NCBI GenBank assembly: GCA_022360015.1
Contig: JAKSDQ010000158.1
Coordinates: forward strand, 1-64,000
Length of the DNA stretch: 64,000 nt
DNA from: Cytophagales bacterium
Lineage (GTDB): Bacteria > Bacteroidota > Bacteroidia > Cytophagales > Cyclobacteriaceae
Direction: 5' to 3'
Of this stretch, positions 29,636 through 40,104 are shown piece after piece. The translations under genes were made by a program, and so were the position numbers. Each line of letters begins with the position of its first letter. The first letter of the stretch is position 1. A model generated the notes under the pieces. It saw nothing but the letters and a program-made list of their open reading frames with translations. It did no database searches and was not told where the DNA came from.

Positions 29636-31219
29636 ATGACTTTAGTAATGAAAGTACCAGCCGTAGGAGAGTCAATCACCGAGGTGACTATTGCCCAATG
29701 GCTGAAAAACGACGGTGATTATGTTGAGATGGACGAAATGATCGCCGAAATTGAAACAGACAAAGCCACCCAGGAGCTACCCGCAGAGGCTGCCGGTATG
29801 CTCAAGATTGTGGCACAGGAAGGAGATACGATTGAAATAGGGGCCACCATATGTGAGATCGATACCGATGCGGTACCCGCTTCACCACAGTCCGGAACAC
29901 AACAGCGCGAGGCTGCCAAACCTCAGGAGTCCTCAGGGGGGAAACCTGTCAAAACCGGGGACATCAAAGAAATGGTGGTACCGGCGGTTGGCGAATCCAT
30001 TACTGAAGTAACCATAGGGAAATGGGTAAAAAGCAATGGAGACTTTGTTGAAATGGATGAAGATATCGCCGAAATCGAATCGGATAAAGCGACTTTCGAC
30101 CTGCCTGCCGAAGCCTCGGGATACCTTCAGATTGTTGCTGAAGAGGGCGCTACACTGGAAATTGGCGAGGCGATATGCAGAATTGAGGTGGCTGAAGGAA
30201 AAGCACCTGCCACAGGAACTGCTCCGGTGGCTGACACAGGTACAACTGCCACCCAAGCCGCGGCTGCCGCCGCACCTACTCAGCCGGCAGAAAATGCCGG
30301 GACATCACCGGCCACTTACGCCACCGGCCATCCTTCTCCCGCGGCAGCAAAAATATTAGCTGAAAAGGGCCTGCAACCCGGTGATGTGAACGGTAGCGGG
30401 GTGGACGGAAGAATCACCAAAGAAGATGCTGAAAAAGCTCAAAAACAACCCACCCCTGTCGCTCAGGATGGGCCGTCTGTCCCGCCAACAGTAGTTACCG
30501 GTACCCTGCCCAACGGTGCGAGGGAGCAAACCAGAAAAAAAATGTCCAGTTTGCGGCGCACCATTGCAAGGAGACTCGTAGCAGTAAAAAACGAGACCGC
30601 TATGCTCACCACATTTAATGAGGTGAACATGAAGCCCATCATGGACTTAAGAAAAAAATACAAAGAGCAATTCAAGGAAAAGCACGGCGTTGGATTAGGA
30701 TTTATGTCATTTTTTACCAAAGCTTGCTGTGCCGCCCTACAGGAGTGGCCCGCTGTCAATGGCATGATCGATGGTGATGAAGTTGTGTATAATGACTTCT
30801 GCGATATCTCTATCGCCGTATCGACCCCCAGAGGACTGGTTGTGCCGGTAATCCGGAATGCGGAGCTGCTCGATTTCAAAGGCATAGAAAGTGAGGTAAT
30901 TCGCCTGGCTATCAAAGCAAGGGACAATAAATTAAGTATAGATGAAATGACCGGCGGTACCTTTACCATCACAAACGGAGGTGTTTTCGGCTCTATGATG
31001 TCCACACCTATCATCAATGCCCCTCAATCAGCCATATTGGGTATGCACAATATTGTTGAAAGGCCGGTAGTGGAAAATGGTGAAATTGTCGTAAGGCCTA
31101 TGATGTATGTGGCCTTGTCTTATGATCACCGGATTATCGATGGAAAGGAATCAGTTAGCTTCCTGGTTCGGGTGAAACAGCTACTGGAAGATCCCATGAG
31201 ACTCATGCTGGGGGTGTAA
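29636..31219 (+). CDS. sucB: Dihydrolipoyllysine succinyltransferase (2-oxo acid dehydrogenase E2) with two lipoyl domains
   Basis: Two [11 protein letters not shown]...DKAT lipoyl domains; E3-binding [33 protein letters not shown]; catalytic [20 protein letters not shown]. Confidence 0.95.
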   Translation: MTLVMKVPAVGESITEVTIAQWLKNDGDYVEMDEMIAEIETDKATQELPAEAAGMLKIVAQEGDTIEIGATICEIDTDAVPASPQSGTQQREAAKPQESSGGKPVKTGDIKEMVVPAVGESITEVTIGKWVKSNGDFVEMDEDIAEIESDKATFDLPAEASGYLQIVAEEGATLEIGEAICRIEVAEGKAPATGTAPVADTGTTATQAAAAAAPTQPAENAGTSPATYATGHPSPAAAKILAEKGLQPGDVNGSGVDGRITKEDAEKAQKQPTPVAQDGPSVPPTVVTGTLPNGAREQTRKKMSSLRRTIARRLVAVKNETAMLTTFNEVNMKPIMDLRKKYKEQFKEKHGVGLGFMSFFTKACCAALQEWPAVNGMIDGDEVVYNDFCDISIAVSTPRGLVVPVIRNAELLDFKGIESEVIRLAIKARDNKLSIDEMTGGTFTITNGGVFGSMMSTPIINAPQSAILGMHNIVERPVVENGEIVVRPMMYVALSYDHRIIDGKESVSFLVRVKQLLEDPMRLMLGV

Positions 31220-31281
31220 AATAGCTATAGTGTTTTTATATAAAAAAATTAATAAAGAATCATACTTTAAGGAATATAATT

Positions 31282-32682
31282 ATGCAATATGATGTAACCG
31301 TGATCGGTTCGGGGCCAGGAGGTTATGTGTGTGCCATCCGCTGCGCACAACTGGGTTTTAAGACCGCAATCATTGAAAAATACGACACCCTGGGCGGCAC
31401 TTGTCTCAACGTGGGCTGTATTCCATCAAAAGCTTTACTGGACTCTTCAGAGCATTTTCACAATGCAGAACAAACCTTTAAGGAACATGGAATTACCATC
31501 AACCAGCCTAAAGTGAATCTCAAGCAAATGATTCAAAGAAAAAGAGACGTTGTGAAAGTGACCTGCGATGGTGTGGAGTTTTTAATGAAAAAGAACAAAA
31601 TCGACGTTCATCACGGTGTGGGTTCATTTGTGGACAAAAACACTATTAAGATCATAGCGAAGGATGGCAAAGCCACTGAGATAAAAACAGACAAGGTCGT
31701 CATTGCCACCGGCTCCAAACCAGCTAATTTGCCTTTCATTAAACTAGACAAGAAGCGGATTATTACCAGCACCGAGGCTCTTGAGCTAAAGGAAGTACCC
31801 AAACATATGGTTATCATTGGTGGGGGTATAATCGGTATGGAACTTGGATCTGTTTACGCACGTTTGGGTGCCAAAATTACAGTTTTAGAGTTTCTGGACC
31901 GGTTGATTCCGGGTATGGATGGAACCATGAGCAAGGAACTTCAGAGGTCGCTCAAAAAACTTGGCTTCGATATCAAAGTAAATCATAAAGTCACCGCCGT
32001 TTCGGTCAAAGGAAAGGAAGTGATGGTCACAGCAGAGAATAAAAAAGGTGAAAGCATAGAAGTTAAGGGAGATTACTGCCTGGTTTCCATTGGCAGAAGA
32101 CCATATACGGAAGGACTTGGGCTGGAAAATGTAGGCATTACCCCAGACAATGCCGGACGGGTTGAAGTAGATGACCACCTGAGGACCAATGTTGATAACA
32201 TTTATGCCATAGGAGATGTTGTTAAAGGAGCTATGCTCGCCCATAAGGCCGAAGAAGAAGGAATCCTGGTAGCCGAACAGTTGGCCGGACAGAAACCGCA
32301 CATTAATTACAACCTGATACCGGGCGTAGTGTACACATGGCCTGAAGTGGCTGGTGTGGGTTATACTGAGGAGCAATTGAAGGAAAATGGCAAGGCGTAC
32401 AAAACCGGAACCTTTCCCTTCAGGGCATTAGCCAGGGCCAGGGCCAGTATGGATCTGGATGGCATTGTAAAGGTATTGGCAGACAAAGAAACCGATGAGA
32501 TTTTAGGGGTACACATTATCGGTGCCAGGGCCGCTGACATGATCGCTTCCGGTGTAACTGCCATGGAATATCGCGCCTCTGCCGAAGATGTGGCCAGAAT
32601 GTCACATGCTCATCCAACATACATGGAAGGGTTCAAAGAAGCTTGCCTGGCAGCTACTGAAGACCGTCCTATTCACATTTAG
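31282..32682 (+). CDS. lpdA: Dihydrolipoyl dehydrogenase
   Basis: YDVTVIGSGPGGYVCAIRCAQLG; GGTCLNVGCIPSKALL; HAHPTYMEGFKEA. Confidence 0.97.
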   Translation: MQYDVTVIGSGPGGYVCAIRCAQLGFKTAIIEKYDTLGGTCLNVGCIPSKALLDSSEHFHNAEQTFKEHGITINQPKVNLKQMIQRKRDVVKVTCDGVEFLMKKNKIDVHHGVGSFVDKNTIKIIAKDGKATEIKTDKVVIATGSKPANLPFIKLDKKRIITSTEALELKEVPKHMVIIGGGIIGMELGSVYARLGAKITVLEFLDRLIPGMDGTMSKELQRSLKKLGFDIKVNHKVTAVSVKGKEVMVTAENKKGESIEVKGDYCLVSIGRRPYTEGLGLENVGITPDNAGRVEVDDHLRTNVDNIYAIGDVVKGAMLAHKAEEEGILVAEQLAGQKPHINYNLIPGVVYTWPEVAGVGYTEEQLKENGKAYKTGTFPFRALARARASMDLDGIVKVLADKETDEILGVHIIGARAADMIASGVTAMEYRASAEDVARMSHAHPTYMEGFKEACLAATEDRPIHI

Positions 32683-32947
32683 TGTTTTTGTTTTGGGAGG
32701 TTGACTTTTCTGTTCAGCAGGCAACAGTTGTAGAAACATCGGTTTTAGTTTGTTTGCATATCGGCTGTTTGAGGGATTAGCTTAAGATTTTAGAACCAGG
32801 TTCTATTCAATCAGGGCAAGAGGTTTGAAAACTTTCGGTAGTGGCTGGGAACTGAAAGGTAAAATTTCTTTGAAATTTTCCTTCGAGGTGAGTTTCTGAA
32901 AAAAATCAAACAAATCATCAATTGCCCATTGTCAATCGTTAATTAAA

Positions 32948-33724
32948 TCAATCCTCAAAAATAGCAACCACCCTGGCCGGTGCAGCAGAGGCATTTTTTA
33001 ATTTTAACGGAAACACGGCTACTTTAAAACCATTTGGAGGCAGCACCTTTAAATTCGTTAACTGTTCCATATGGAGATATTCTTTTTCCAGACCTACCAA
33101 ATGAGCCTGCCAGAATAATTCAGGATTTTGGGTTTCCCTGGCCCTTTTTGCCTGATATCTCAGTGGCAGATCAAAACCCCACTGATCTATGCCCATTACC
33201 TTTACACCTTTGTCTATGAGCCACTCAGTCGCTTCCTTGCTCATCCCCAACCCTTTATTCACATAGTCTTGCCCCTGCAATTGATCCCGGTCGGTACGGA
33301 TTAACACGATGTTTCCTTCATGTATTTGTGTTCCGGTTTTTTCAAGATCTTCCTCAATATCCGCAACAGTAATTTCTTCAAAGTCATTTTTATGCGACAC
33401 ATTGATGACAACCCCGGGTCCGAAAAGCCATTCAAGTGGTATTTCATCAATGGTTTTGGCCTTTTTTCCAGCTACTACCGGACCGTAATGCCATGGCGCA
33501 TCGATATGTGTGGTGGCGTGTACGCCCATGTTGACAATTTTATCATCAGCCCATCCCTGGAATTTTTTTGGAAACAAAGACTTGGGTAAATTCAGAAAAT
33601 AGCGAATCAAAAACACACTTTTTTTATGGGGGAAATTTTTCAGCTTGATCCTCATAAACCAGGGATCAGCTTTATTAAATTGTACTGTTTTTGACAGGTC
33701 AATTATTTTCATGGGACCATACAA
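32948..33724 (-). CDS. Cyclase family protein (kynurenine formamidase-like)
   Basis: IIDLSKTVQ; MGVHATTHIDAPWHYGP; VMGIDQWGFD. Confidence 0.88.
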   Translation of the reverse strand: MYGPMKIIDLSKTVQFNKADPWFMRIKLKNFPHKKSVFLIRYFLNLPKSLFPKKFQGWADDKIVNMGVHATTHIDAPWHYGPVVAGKKAKTIDEIPLEWLFGPGVVINVSHKNDFEEITVADIEEDLEKTGTQIHEGNIVLIRTDRDQLQGQDYVNKGLGMSKEATEWLIDKGVKVMGIDQWGFDLPLRYQAKRARETQNPELFWQAHLVGLEKEYLHMEQLTNLKVLPPNGFKVAVFPLKLKNASAAPARVVAIFED

Positions 33725-33778
33725 ATTAAAGAAAAGATAAGTATTTCCGACAATCTTCAGCCAAAACCATGGCCAGAA

Positions 33779-35110
33779 TTACTCGATCAAATCAATGCTG
33801 AACAGTCCGATATTCAGTCGATCAAGCACTGCCTTTTTAAATTTTGTATCTATTAAAAAAGAGATATTGTTTTTACTTCCTCCAAAAGAAATCATCCTTA
33901 TGGGCACGCGATCGATAGAGTCAAAAACCTTTCTGACCACACCTCTGTTCTCGGAAACCTTCGCCCCTACTATGCAAATAATAGTTTGATCCCGGTCAAT
34001 TTCCACTTTACCAAAAGCCCGTAACTCCTGGTGGATCTCCTGCAAATTAGTACTATCGTCGATCGTCAGCGATACGGCTACTTCTGAGGTAGTAATCATA
34101 TCGATCGGCGTACGATACTTTTCAAAAACCTCAAACACTTTTCTCAAAAATCCATAAGCCAGCAACATACGGCTCGACTTAATTTTTATGGCCACAATAC
34201 CATCTTTTGCCGCAATGGCCTTGATTTCATCTTCGCTGGTAGACTTGCTGATAAAGGTGCCGGGGGCATCGGGTTGCATCGTATTCAGCAACCGGACCGG
34301 AATATTGTATTTCTGCACCGGCCAAATAGATGCCGGATGCAGTATTTTGGCGCCAAAGTAGCTTAACTCTGCTGCTTCATCAAAAGACAATCTGGATACA
34401 GGAAATGTCTTTTCTACGATTCTGGGGTCGTTGTTGTGCATACCATCTATATCCGTCCATATCTGCACTTCTTCCGCCTTAAGCGCCGCCCCGATTAAAC
34501 TGGCAGTGTAATCACTACCTCCACGCTTCAGGTTATCTATATTTCCCTGATGATTCAAACAAATATAACCCTGGGTTATGAACAAACCACACCCCTTATT
34601 GGCAGATATCAGTGCTTTTAACTTGTGTTCAATCGCCTCAATATCGGGTTCCTGATGGACATCGATTGACATAAAATCCAGGGCAGGCAATAACCGTACA
34701 CTTATACCCTTTTCTTTCAGATAAATAGTAAACAATTGAGTTGAAAGCAACTCTCCCCGGGCCAGTATGTCCTTTTCAAATTGTGGCTGATAGGCCTGAT
34801 CCGGGAAGCTTCTTATCAGATCAAAGTGTTCTTTTATAACCGTATTGGCCTTTTCAAGGGCATCGGTATGCTGATAAAGATTCTGAATGAATCCCTGGTA
34901 ATGTGCGTAAAGGTCATCGATCAACTCCGCGGCCTTTTCTTTTTCACCGGCGCCCAGTGCCTGGTCAATATTAACCAAAGCATTGGTTGTTCCGGCAATC
35001 GCCGAAAGAACCACCAGCTTCGGAACATCATCATTTGTAATCAGGGATGCTACATGATGCATCCTGTCAGGTTTTCCCAGCGAAGTTCCTCCGAATTTTA
35101 AGACTTTCAT
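33779..35110 (-). CDS. lysC: Aspartate kinase
   Basis: MKVLKFGGTSLGKPDRM; LKRGGSDYTASLIGAALKAEEVQIWTDIDGMHNNDPR; ACT-domain C-terminus. Confidence 0.94.
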   Translation of the reverse strand: MKVLKFGGTSLGKPDRMHHVASLITNDDVPKLVVLSAIAGTTNALVNIDQALGAGEKEKAAELIDDLYAHYQGFIQNLYQHTDALEKANTVIKEHFDLIRSFPDQAYQPQFEKDILARGELLSTQLFTIYLKEKGISVRLLPALDFMSIDVHQEPDIEAIEHKLKALISANKGCGLFITQGYICLNHQGNIDNLKRGGSDYTASLIGAALKAEEVQIWTDIDGMHNNDPRIVEKTFPVSRLSFDEAAELSYFGAKILHPASIWPVQKYNIPVRLLNTMQPDAPGTFISKSTSEDEIKAIAAKDGIVAIKIKSSRMLLAYGFLRKVFEVFEKYRTPIDMITTSEVAVSLTIDDSTNLQEIHQELRAFGKVEIDRDQTIICIVGAKVSENRGVVRKVFDSIDRVPIRMISFGGSKNNISFLIDTKFKKAVLDRLNIGLFSIDLIE

Positions 35111-35149
35111 GACTCAGATGATTATAAACAAGTTAAACAGCAAAAACGA

Positions 35150-35635
35150 TTAAAATCCTAGCATCTTAATAGCAGTAATGGCTGCTTCGTCGCCTTTATT
35201 GCCATGTTTTCCGCCGGCTCTGTCCAGGGCTTGTTGTTCATTATCGGGAGTAAGTACTCCAAAGATTACAGGTTTATTAAATTTCAGGCCTACCTCCGTG
35301 ATGCCCAGCGCTACTGTCTGGCAAATAAACTCAAAATGCCTGGTTTCTCCCTGAATCACACAGCCCAAACAAATCACGGCATCAATCTCTTCTCTTTGGG
35401 CCATCCACTGTGCCCCCAGGGTGAGCTCAAAACTGCCAGGTACATTTTTGCGAATAATATTTTCCGCTGTTGCCCCTTCCTTCAGCAGTGTTGATTTAGC
35501 CCCCTCAAATAATGCCTCTGTGACTTTTTCATTCCATTCCGAGACAATAACAGCAAACTTTTTATCACTGATGTTGACAAGATTTTTACCTGTATATTCG
35601 CTTAAATTTTTGTTAGCAGTTGCCATGTATGCCAT
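35150..35635 (-). CDS. ribH: 6,7-dimethyl-8-ribityllumazine synthase
   Basis: VSEWNEKVTEALFEGAKSTL; VPGSFELTLGAQWMA; CLGCVIQGETRHFEFIC; NKGDEAAITAIKML. Confidence 0.96.
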   Translation of the reverse strand: MAYMATANKNLSEYTGKNLVNISDKKFAVIVSEWNEKVTEALFEGAKSTLLKEGATAENIIRKNVPGSFELTLGAQWMAQREEIDAVICLGCVIQGETRHFEFICQTVALGITEVGLKFNKPVIFGVLTPDNEQQALDRAGGKHGNKGDEAAITAIKMLGF

Positions 35636-35646
35636 TAAGTATTAAT

Positions 35647-35680
35647 AAAAAAAGGGATAAAACATCAAAGCTTTATCCCC
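35647..35680 (-). terminator. Rho-independent terminator downstream of the TPR gene
   Basis: Minus strand GGGATAAA...TTTATCCC followed by T-run. Confidence 0.7.
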
Positions 35681-35702
35681 TTCACAGTTCCCTTTTCAGC
35701 GC

Positions 35703-36410
35703 TCACTTCGATGCTTTACCTGCGATCCTGGCCCGCTGTTTTCGGGCGTTTTGAATTTCAGCAGATTTGGAAAATTTGTTAATTATTTCATCGTAAGACG
35801 CCACGGCCCTTTCAAAGTTTTCCAGTCTCTCATAGGCTAATGCCTCTTTCATCAAATATTGCGGTGTGAAGAATTCATTGGGGTGATGGTCCACAGCCCT
35901 GTTATAAAAGGTAACCGCGTTATCAAATTCCCCTTTTTCCATATAAGCATCACCTATTAAAGCATATGCCCTGGCCTGTACCAGCTTGTCGTCAGCATCA
36001 AATTCACTCAGGTATTCAATGGCACTATCAAAATCTCCATTCTTGATGTAACAGACACCGGCGTAAAAGTGGGCAAGGTTGGCCGCTTTGGTGGAGCCGT
36101 AATTATCAATGATTTCAAGAAACCCGTAGTTGTTACCGTCACCATTTAAGGCAAGATTGAGGCTGTCTGCTTCAAACCAGTACTGCGCCTGGAACATTTC
36201 ACTTTGAGCCAGATTATTTTGGTTGGCATTATAATATCTGTAAAACAAAACTCCACCTATAACCAAAACGATAACTGCCAACATGGAAAAAACCGGGTTT
36301 TTATGCTCCTCTATCCACTGCTCGGTGTTTGACAGTTTCTCCGCCAAAACCTCCGGGTTTTCCAGCAATTCCCTTTCCGGTTTCTTTTTTATTTTTTTCT
36401 TTGTCGCCAT
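35703..36410 (-). CDS. Tetratricopeptide-repeat membrane protein
   Basis: One TM segment (VFSMLAVIVLVIGGVLFYRYY), then TPR units (AYALIGDAYMEKGEFDNAVTFYNRAVDHHP). Confidence 0.85.
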   Translation of the reverse strand: MATKKKIKKKPERELLENPEVLAEKLSNTEQWIEEHKNPVFSMLAVIVLVIGGVLFYRYYNANQNNLAQSEMFQAQYWFEADSLNLALNGDGNNYGFLEIIDNYGSTKAANLAHFYAGVCYIKNGDFDSAIEYLSEFDADDKLVQARAYALIGDAYMEKGEFDNAVTFYNRAVDHHPNEFFTPQYLMKEALAYERLENFERAVASYDEIINKFSKSAEIQNARKQRARIAGKASK

Positions 36411-36570
36411 CTTGAAAAATTTAGGTCGCAAAGTTAAAAAAATAAAATCAATAAAACATCTCCATTCAGCGGATTATTACATATCATCCATAGAGCAGAT
36501 TAAGGCAATGTAAAGAATAGCACCGGTGTAATACAACTTACTGGTTTTTTTCAACATTTCCTTGAAGGCA

Positions 36571-37632
36571 TCACTCCTTAATAAACGGATAATCCGGTTG
36601 CTCGTAAACGTCGTGAAAAGCCTCAGAAGGATCAGGGAATTTTGACTCCTCGGCAAATTTTACACAATCGGCTATGATGGCTTTAATTTGCTCGTCAATC
36701 TTTGCCAGTTCCGCTTCCGTAGCTATTTTTTTCTTTAAAATGGTGGATTTTACTTGCTCGATAGGATCTCTTTCCTTGTAGGACTCCACCTCTTCCTTAG
36801 TCCGGTACTTTGCAGGATCTGACATAGAATGGCCTTTGTACCGGTAAGTCCGTAACTCCAGCAGCGAAGGACCTTCGCCACTCCTGGCCCTGTCCGCAGC
36901 TTCGGCTATGGCAAGGTGAACCTCTTCGACAGACATCGCATCTACAGGCTTTGATGGCATATCATATGACTCTCCCAACGTATACAATTCGGTGACATTG
37001 GAAGTTCTTTCTACCGAAGTACCCATGGCATATCCGTTATTTTCTATGACAAATATCACCGGCAGCTTATAGGTCATGGCAAGATTCAAGGCTTCATGAA
37101 AAGCCCCCTGGCGGACAGCTCCATCACCCATGTAAGTGATACAAATATTGTCTGTCTTATTGTATTTTTCCGCAAACGCAATGCCGGCACCAAGTGGTAT
37201 CTGCCCCCCTACAATTCCATGACCACCAAAAAAATGATTTTCCTTATCGAACATATGCATAGAGCCACCTTTTCCCTTTGAAACCCCGGTTTCCCTAGCA
37301 AAAAGCTCCGCCATAACCCGTCTTGGATCGGTGCCTAAGGCGATTGGATTGGCGTGATCGCGGTAGGCAGTGATGTACTTGTCTCCTTTCACCAGCGCTG
37401 AGACCGCACCTGCGGCACAGGCCTCCTGTCCAATATACAAATGGCAAAATCCCTTGATTTTCTGCTGACCATACAACTGCCCCGCCTTCTCCTCAAACTT
37501 CCTCATCAGCAACATGCTTTCATACCATTGCATGTAAGTCTCTTTTGAAAAGTTTCCTTTAGATTTTACATTTGCTTTGGCTTTGCCATTGGGCTTCGTC
37601 TTTGTGGGTGTTTTCGATTTCGCTACCGCCAT
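36571..37632 (-). CDS. pdhA: Pyruvate dehydrogenase E1 component subunit alpha
   Basis: MYESMLLMRKFEEKAGQLYGQQKIKGFCHLYIGQEACAAG; GDGAVRQGAFHEALNLA; RYKGHSMSDPAKYRTKEEV. Confidence 0.96.
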   Translation of the reverse strand: MAVAKSKTPTKTKPNGKAKANVKSKGNFSKETYMQWYESMLLMRKFEEKAGQLYGQQKIKGFCHLYIGQEACAAGAVSALVKGDKYITAYRDHANPIALGTDPRRVMAELFARETGVSKGKGGSMHMFDKENHFFGGHGIVGGQIPLGAGIAFAEKYNKTDNICITYMGDGAVRQGAFHEALNLAMTYKLPVIFVIENNGYAMGTSVERTSNVTELYTLGESYDMPSKPVDAMSVEEVHLAIAEAADRARSGEGPSLLELRTYRYKGHSMSDPAKYRTKEEVESYKERDPIEQVKSTILKKKIATEAELAKIDEQIKAIIADCVKFAEESKFPDPSEAFHDVYEQPDYPFIKE

Positions 37633-37714
37633 GGAATTAATATTTTATATTTTGAAATGGGGGGTGTAATTACTCCCTACTGCAAATTAAACAAAAACAT
37701 TCTAAAAGCTATTA

Positions 37715-38821
37715 ATGCATCTGGAAAATATAAGCTTACAACACTTTAAAAACTACCAGACGCTGGAACTTCAATTCCCCAAGGAAATTAACTGCTTCGT
37801 GGGCGAAAACGGAAGTGGCAAAACCAATCTGCTTGACGCCATCCATTACCTGTCATTAACAAAAAGTGCTTTTAACCCCATAGACAGTCAGAACATACAA
37901 CATGACGAAAACTACTTTGCCATAAGGGGCCGGTTCCAGGTAGACTCCAGGGAATACACTGTCGGGTGCAGCCTGCGGCAAAAACAGAAGAAGGTGGTAA
38001 AACTAAATCAAAAACCCTATGAAAAAATCAGTGAACACATCGGTAAGTTTCCCCTGGTGCTTATCAATCCTCATGATACGGACATGATCAGAGGTGGTAG
38101 TGAGGCAAGAAGAAAGTTCTTTGACAGCGTAATTTCACAGGTAAACCCCACCTATTTAAGCCATTTAATCCAGTATAATCACGGGCTAAAGCAAAGAAAT
38201 GCCTTGTTGAAACAATTTGCAGACGCCGGAAGTACCGATGAAGATTTGCTAACCCCATACAACCAAATCATTTTAGAACTGGGCAAGGAAATACACCGGG
38301 AAAGAAACAGGTTTACCGACACTTTTGTACCGATATTTGACTGGCATTATAAGACGCTTACCGGTGAAAAGGAACGCACTGCCATCATTTATACCTCGGA
38401 TCTCGATCATACGGATTTTGAAACTCGTTTCAAAAATAATTTAAATAAAGACCTGGTCTTAACACGCACCGGGCTGGGCACACATAAAGATGATTATATA
38501 TTTAATATTGAAAATCATCCCCTAAAAAAATTCGGGTCACAAGGGCAGCAAAAATCCTTTGTGATCGCTTTAAAACTGGCACAATACGATATTGTCAGGG
38601 AAATTAAAGGATTTAAGCCTTTGCTGTTGCTGGATGATATTTTTGATAAACTTGATGATCTACGCATCAATAAGCTGATGCTGATGCTTAAAGAAGGTAG
38701 ATTCGGCCAGATTTTCGTGACAGATGCCCGTCCTGAGAGAACAACTGCCATTTTTCAGGATTTGCGGGAAGATATGGACATATTTCTGGTTGAAAAAGGA
38801 ACCGTACGCAAATCAACCTGA
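37715..38821 (+). CDS. recF: DNA replication/repair protein RecF
   Basis: LQHFKNYQTLELQFPKEINCFVGENGSGKTNLLDAIHYLSLTKSAF; GSQGQQKSFVIALKLAQ; LLLLDDIFDKLDDLR. Confidence 0.96.
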   Translation: MHLENISLQHFKNYQTLELQFPKEINCFVGENGSGKTNLLDAIHYLSLTKSAFNPIDSQNIQHDENYFAIRGRFQVDSREYTVGCSLRQKQKKVVKLNQKPYEKISEHIGKFPLVLINPHDTDMIRGGSEARRKFFDSVISQVNPTYLSHLIQYNHGLKQRNALLKQFADAGSTDEDLLTPYNQIILELGKEIHRERNRFTDTFVPIFDWHYKTLTGEKERTAIIYTSDLDHTDFETRFKNNLNKDLVLTRTGLGTHKDDYIFNIENHPLKKFGSQGQQKSFVIALKLAQYDIVREIKGFKPLLLLDDIFDKLDDLRINKLMLMLKEGRFGQIFVTDARPERTTAIFQDLREDMDIFLVEKGTVRKST

Positions 38822-39304
38822 ACCAACAGCCAAGCCTTTTAAGACCTGCATAACACCGAATAATATGACTACTCCCGATACCACAAAACCCGCATTGACA
38901 TTGATTATGTAGTACGACAATAAGGCAATCATTATACCAAATACCATCCAAAGCCCACCAAAAAAAACCTTTTTTTGCCCTTTTTGTATTCTCAGTCTTT
39001 CCTTTTCAGCCTCCAGCCCAGCTACCAGTTCACTGGCATCTTGTGATGAATATCCGGCCTCTACCAAATAATGGATGGTTTTTTCATGATCAATCCGGTT
39101 TTCAATCATACCCATCGCTTCTTGCCTGGCAATGGCTTTTTTTTCCTCTGCCTTGTTTACTTTGTAAACTAATGGTGCCCGGCCTCCGGAATTGGCCGGG
39201 ACATTGATGCCATAAGTGTTTTGCATGACCGTCCGTTTTACTTCTTGGGTTTCCCGTAAGCAGCTTCCACCACAAAGGTGGTAATTTTTTGACTCATTTG
39301 CCAA
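38813..39304 (-). CDS. Hypothetical protein with C-terminal TM helices
   Basis: 163 aa; VFFGGLWMVFGIMIALLSYYIINVNAGFVVSGVVILFGVMQVL; 3' end overlaps recF by 9 nt tail-to-tail. Confidence 0.7.
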   Translation of the reverse strand: MANESKNYHLCGGSCLRETQEVKRTVMQNTYGINVPANSGGRAPLVYKVNKAEEKKAIARQEAMGMIENRIDHEKTIHYLVEAGYSSQDASELVAGLEAEKERLRIQKGQKKVFFGGLWMVFGIMIALLSYYIINVNAGFVVSGVVILFGVMQVLKGLAVGSG

Positions 39305-39412
39305 CAGGATTAATCAGGAATATTACGCATGTATAAACGCAAATAAACCATAACTTTGCTTATATTTAATGAGCAATCACGATTATCAACACCTGAACTT
39401 TTACAACACAGC

Positions 39413-39733
39413 ATGAAATACAGGAGAAATGATCCTATCAATCAAAGAAAATCAAATACCTCCACGGTTGGTGAGGCGATCAGGGATCTATTGAATGTCT
39501 ATCGACTACAACATAAATTTGACGAAGCACGATTGATAGAATCCTGGGATAGATTGATGGGTAAATCTATCGCCTCACGAACCACCAGATTATTTATTAA
39601 AGATAAAAAGCTTTTTATTCAGGTCAGCTCGGCCCCACTAAAAAATGAACTTAGCCTTTCAAAAGCTAAAATCATTGAGATCTTCGACCGGGAAGTAGGC
39701 AAAGATATTATCAGACAGGTTATTTTGTTGTGA
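39413..39733 (+). CDS. DUF721 (DciA-like) protein
   Basis: Start taken at MKYRRNDP; LIESWDRLMGKSIASRTTRLFIKDKKLFIQVSSAPLKNELSLSKAKIIEIFDREVG; adjacent to recF. Confidence 0.85.
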   Translation: MKYRRNDPINQRKSNTSTVGEAIRDLLNVYRLQHKFDEARLIESWDRLMGKSIASRTTRLFIKDKKLFIQVSSAPLKNELSLSKAKIIEIFDREVGKDIIRQVILL

Positions 39734-39803
39734 ATTTACCGGGAGGTAAACTTGGCACTTTCACATAACTGAAGTGCTGTTTTGCTTTGCGGACGGAAGT
39801 AGC

Positions 39804-39915
39804 GCTGTTGCGTAACTCTGTGACTCTTTGTGCCTTGGTGCCTCCGTGGTGAAAAATGGTTAACCACGGAGGCACCAAGGCACAAAGCATTTTGCCGAAA
39901 ACGTTGTGCAACAGC
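39804..39915. repeat. Nested-palindrome element copy A (MITE-like)
   Basis: 25-bp perfect arms 39826-39850/39863-39887 (CTTTGTGCCTTGGTGCCTCCGTGGT), 12-nt loop; outer 13-nt imperfect IR 39804-39816/39903-39915. Confidence 0.9.
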
Positions 39916-40104
39916 CACAGACGCCCGCACGATGTGGTATGAAGTTATTTAAATTTGAGGTTCGATCCCATCAATCGCGGAAACCTATGGTCGAATGTAA
40001 GGCTGTTTTTTTAGGATGTAAACAGAGGGTTTCGGCCGGATTACCGATCAATTTTTTGTAATTTCCGTTATATTCAAATCGAAGTAAACATTAAACTGAA
40101 TCAA

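Noticed and set aside
30463-31017. 184-aa minus-strand ORF, and 31885-32376(-)
   Set aside because: Antisense to sucB and lpdA respectively.
32683-32940. Intergenic region after lpdA as a possible RNA or regulatory element
   Set aside because: No clear hairpins, repeats or ORFs found by eye.
39720-39930. ORFs 39720-39911(-) and 39736-39930(-) as genes
   Set aside because: They lie entirely within or around the palindromic element; the shared peptide VPPWLTIFHHGGTKAQR is a translation of the repeat.
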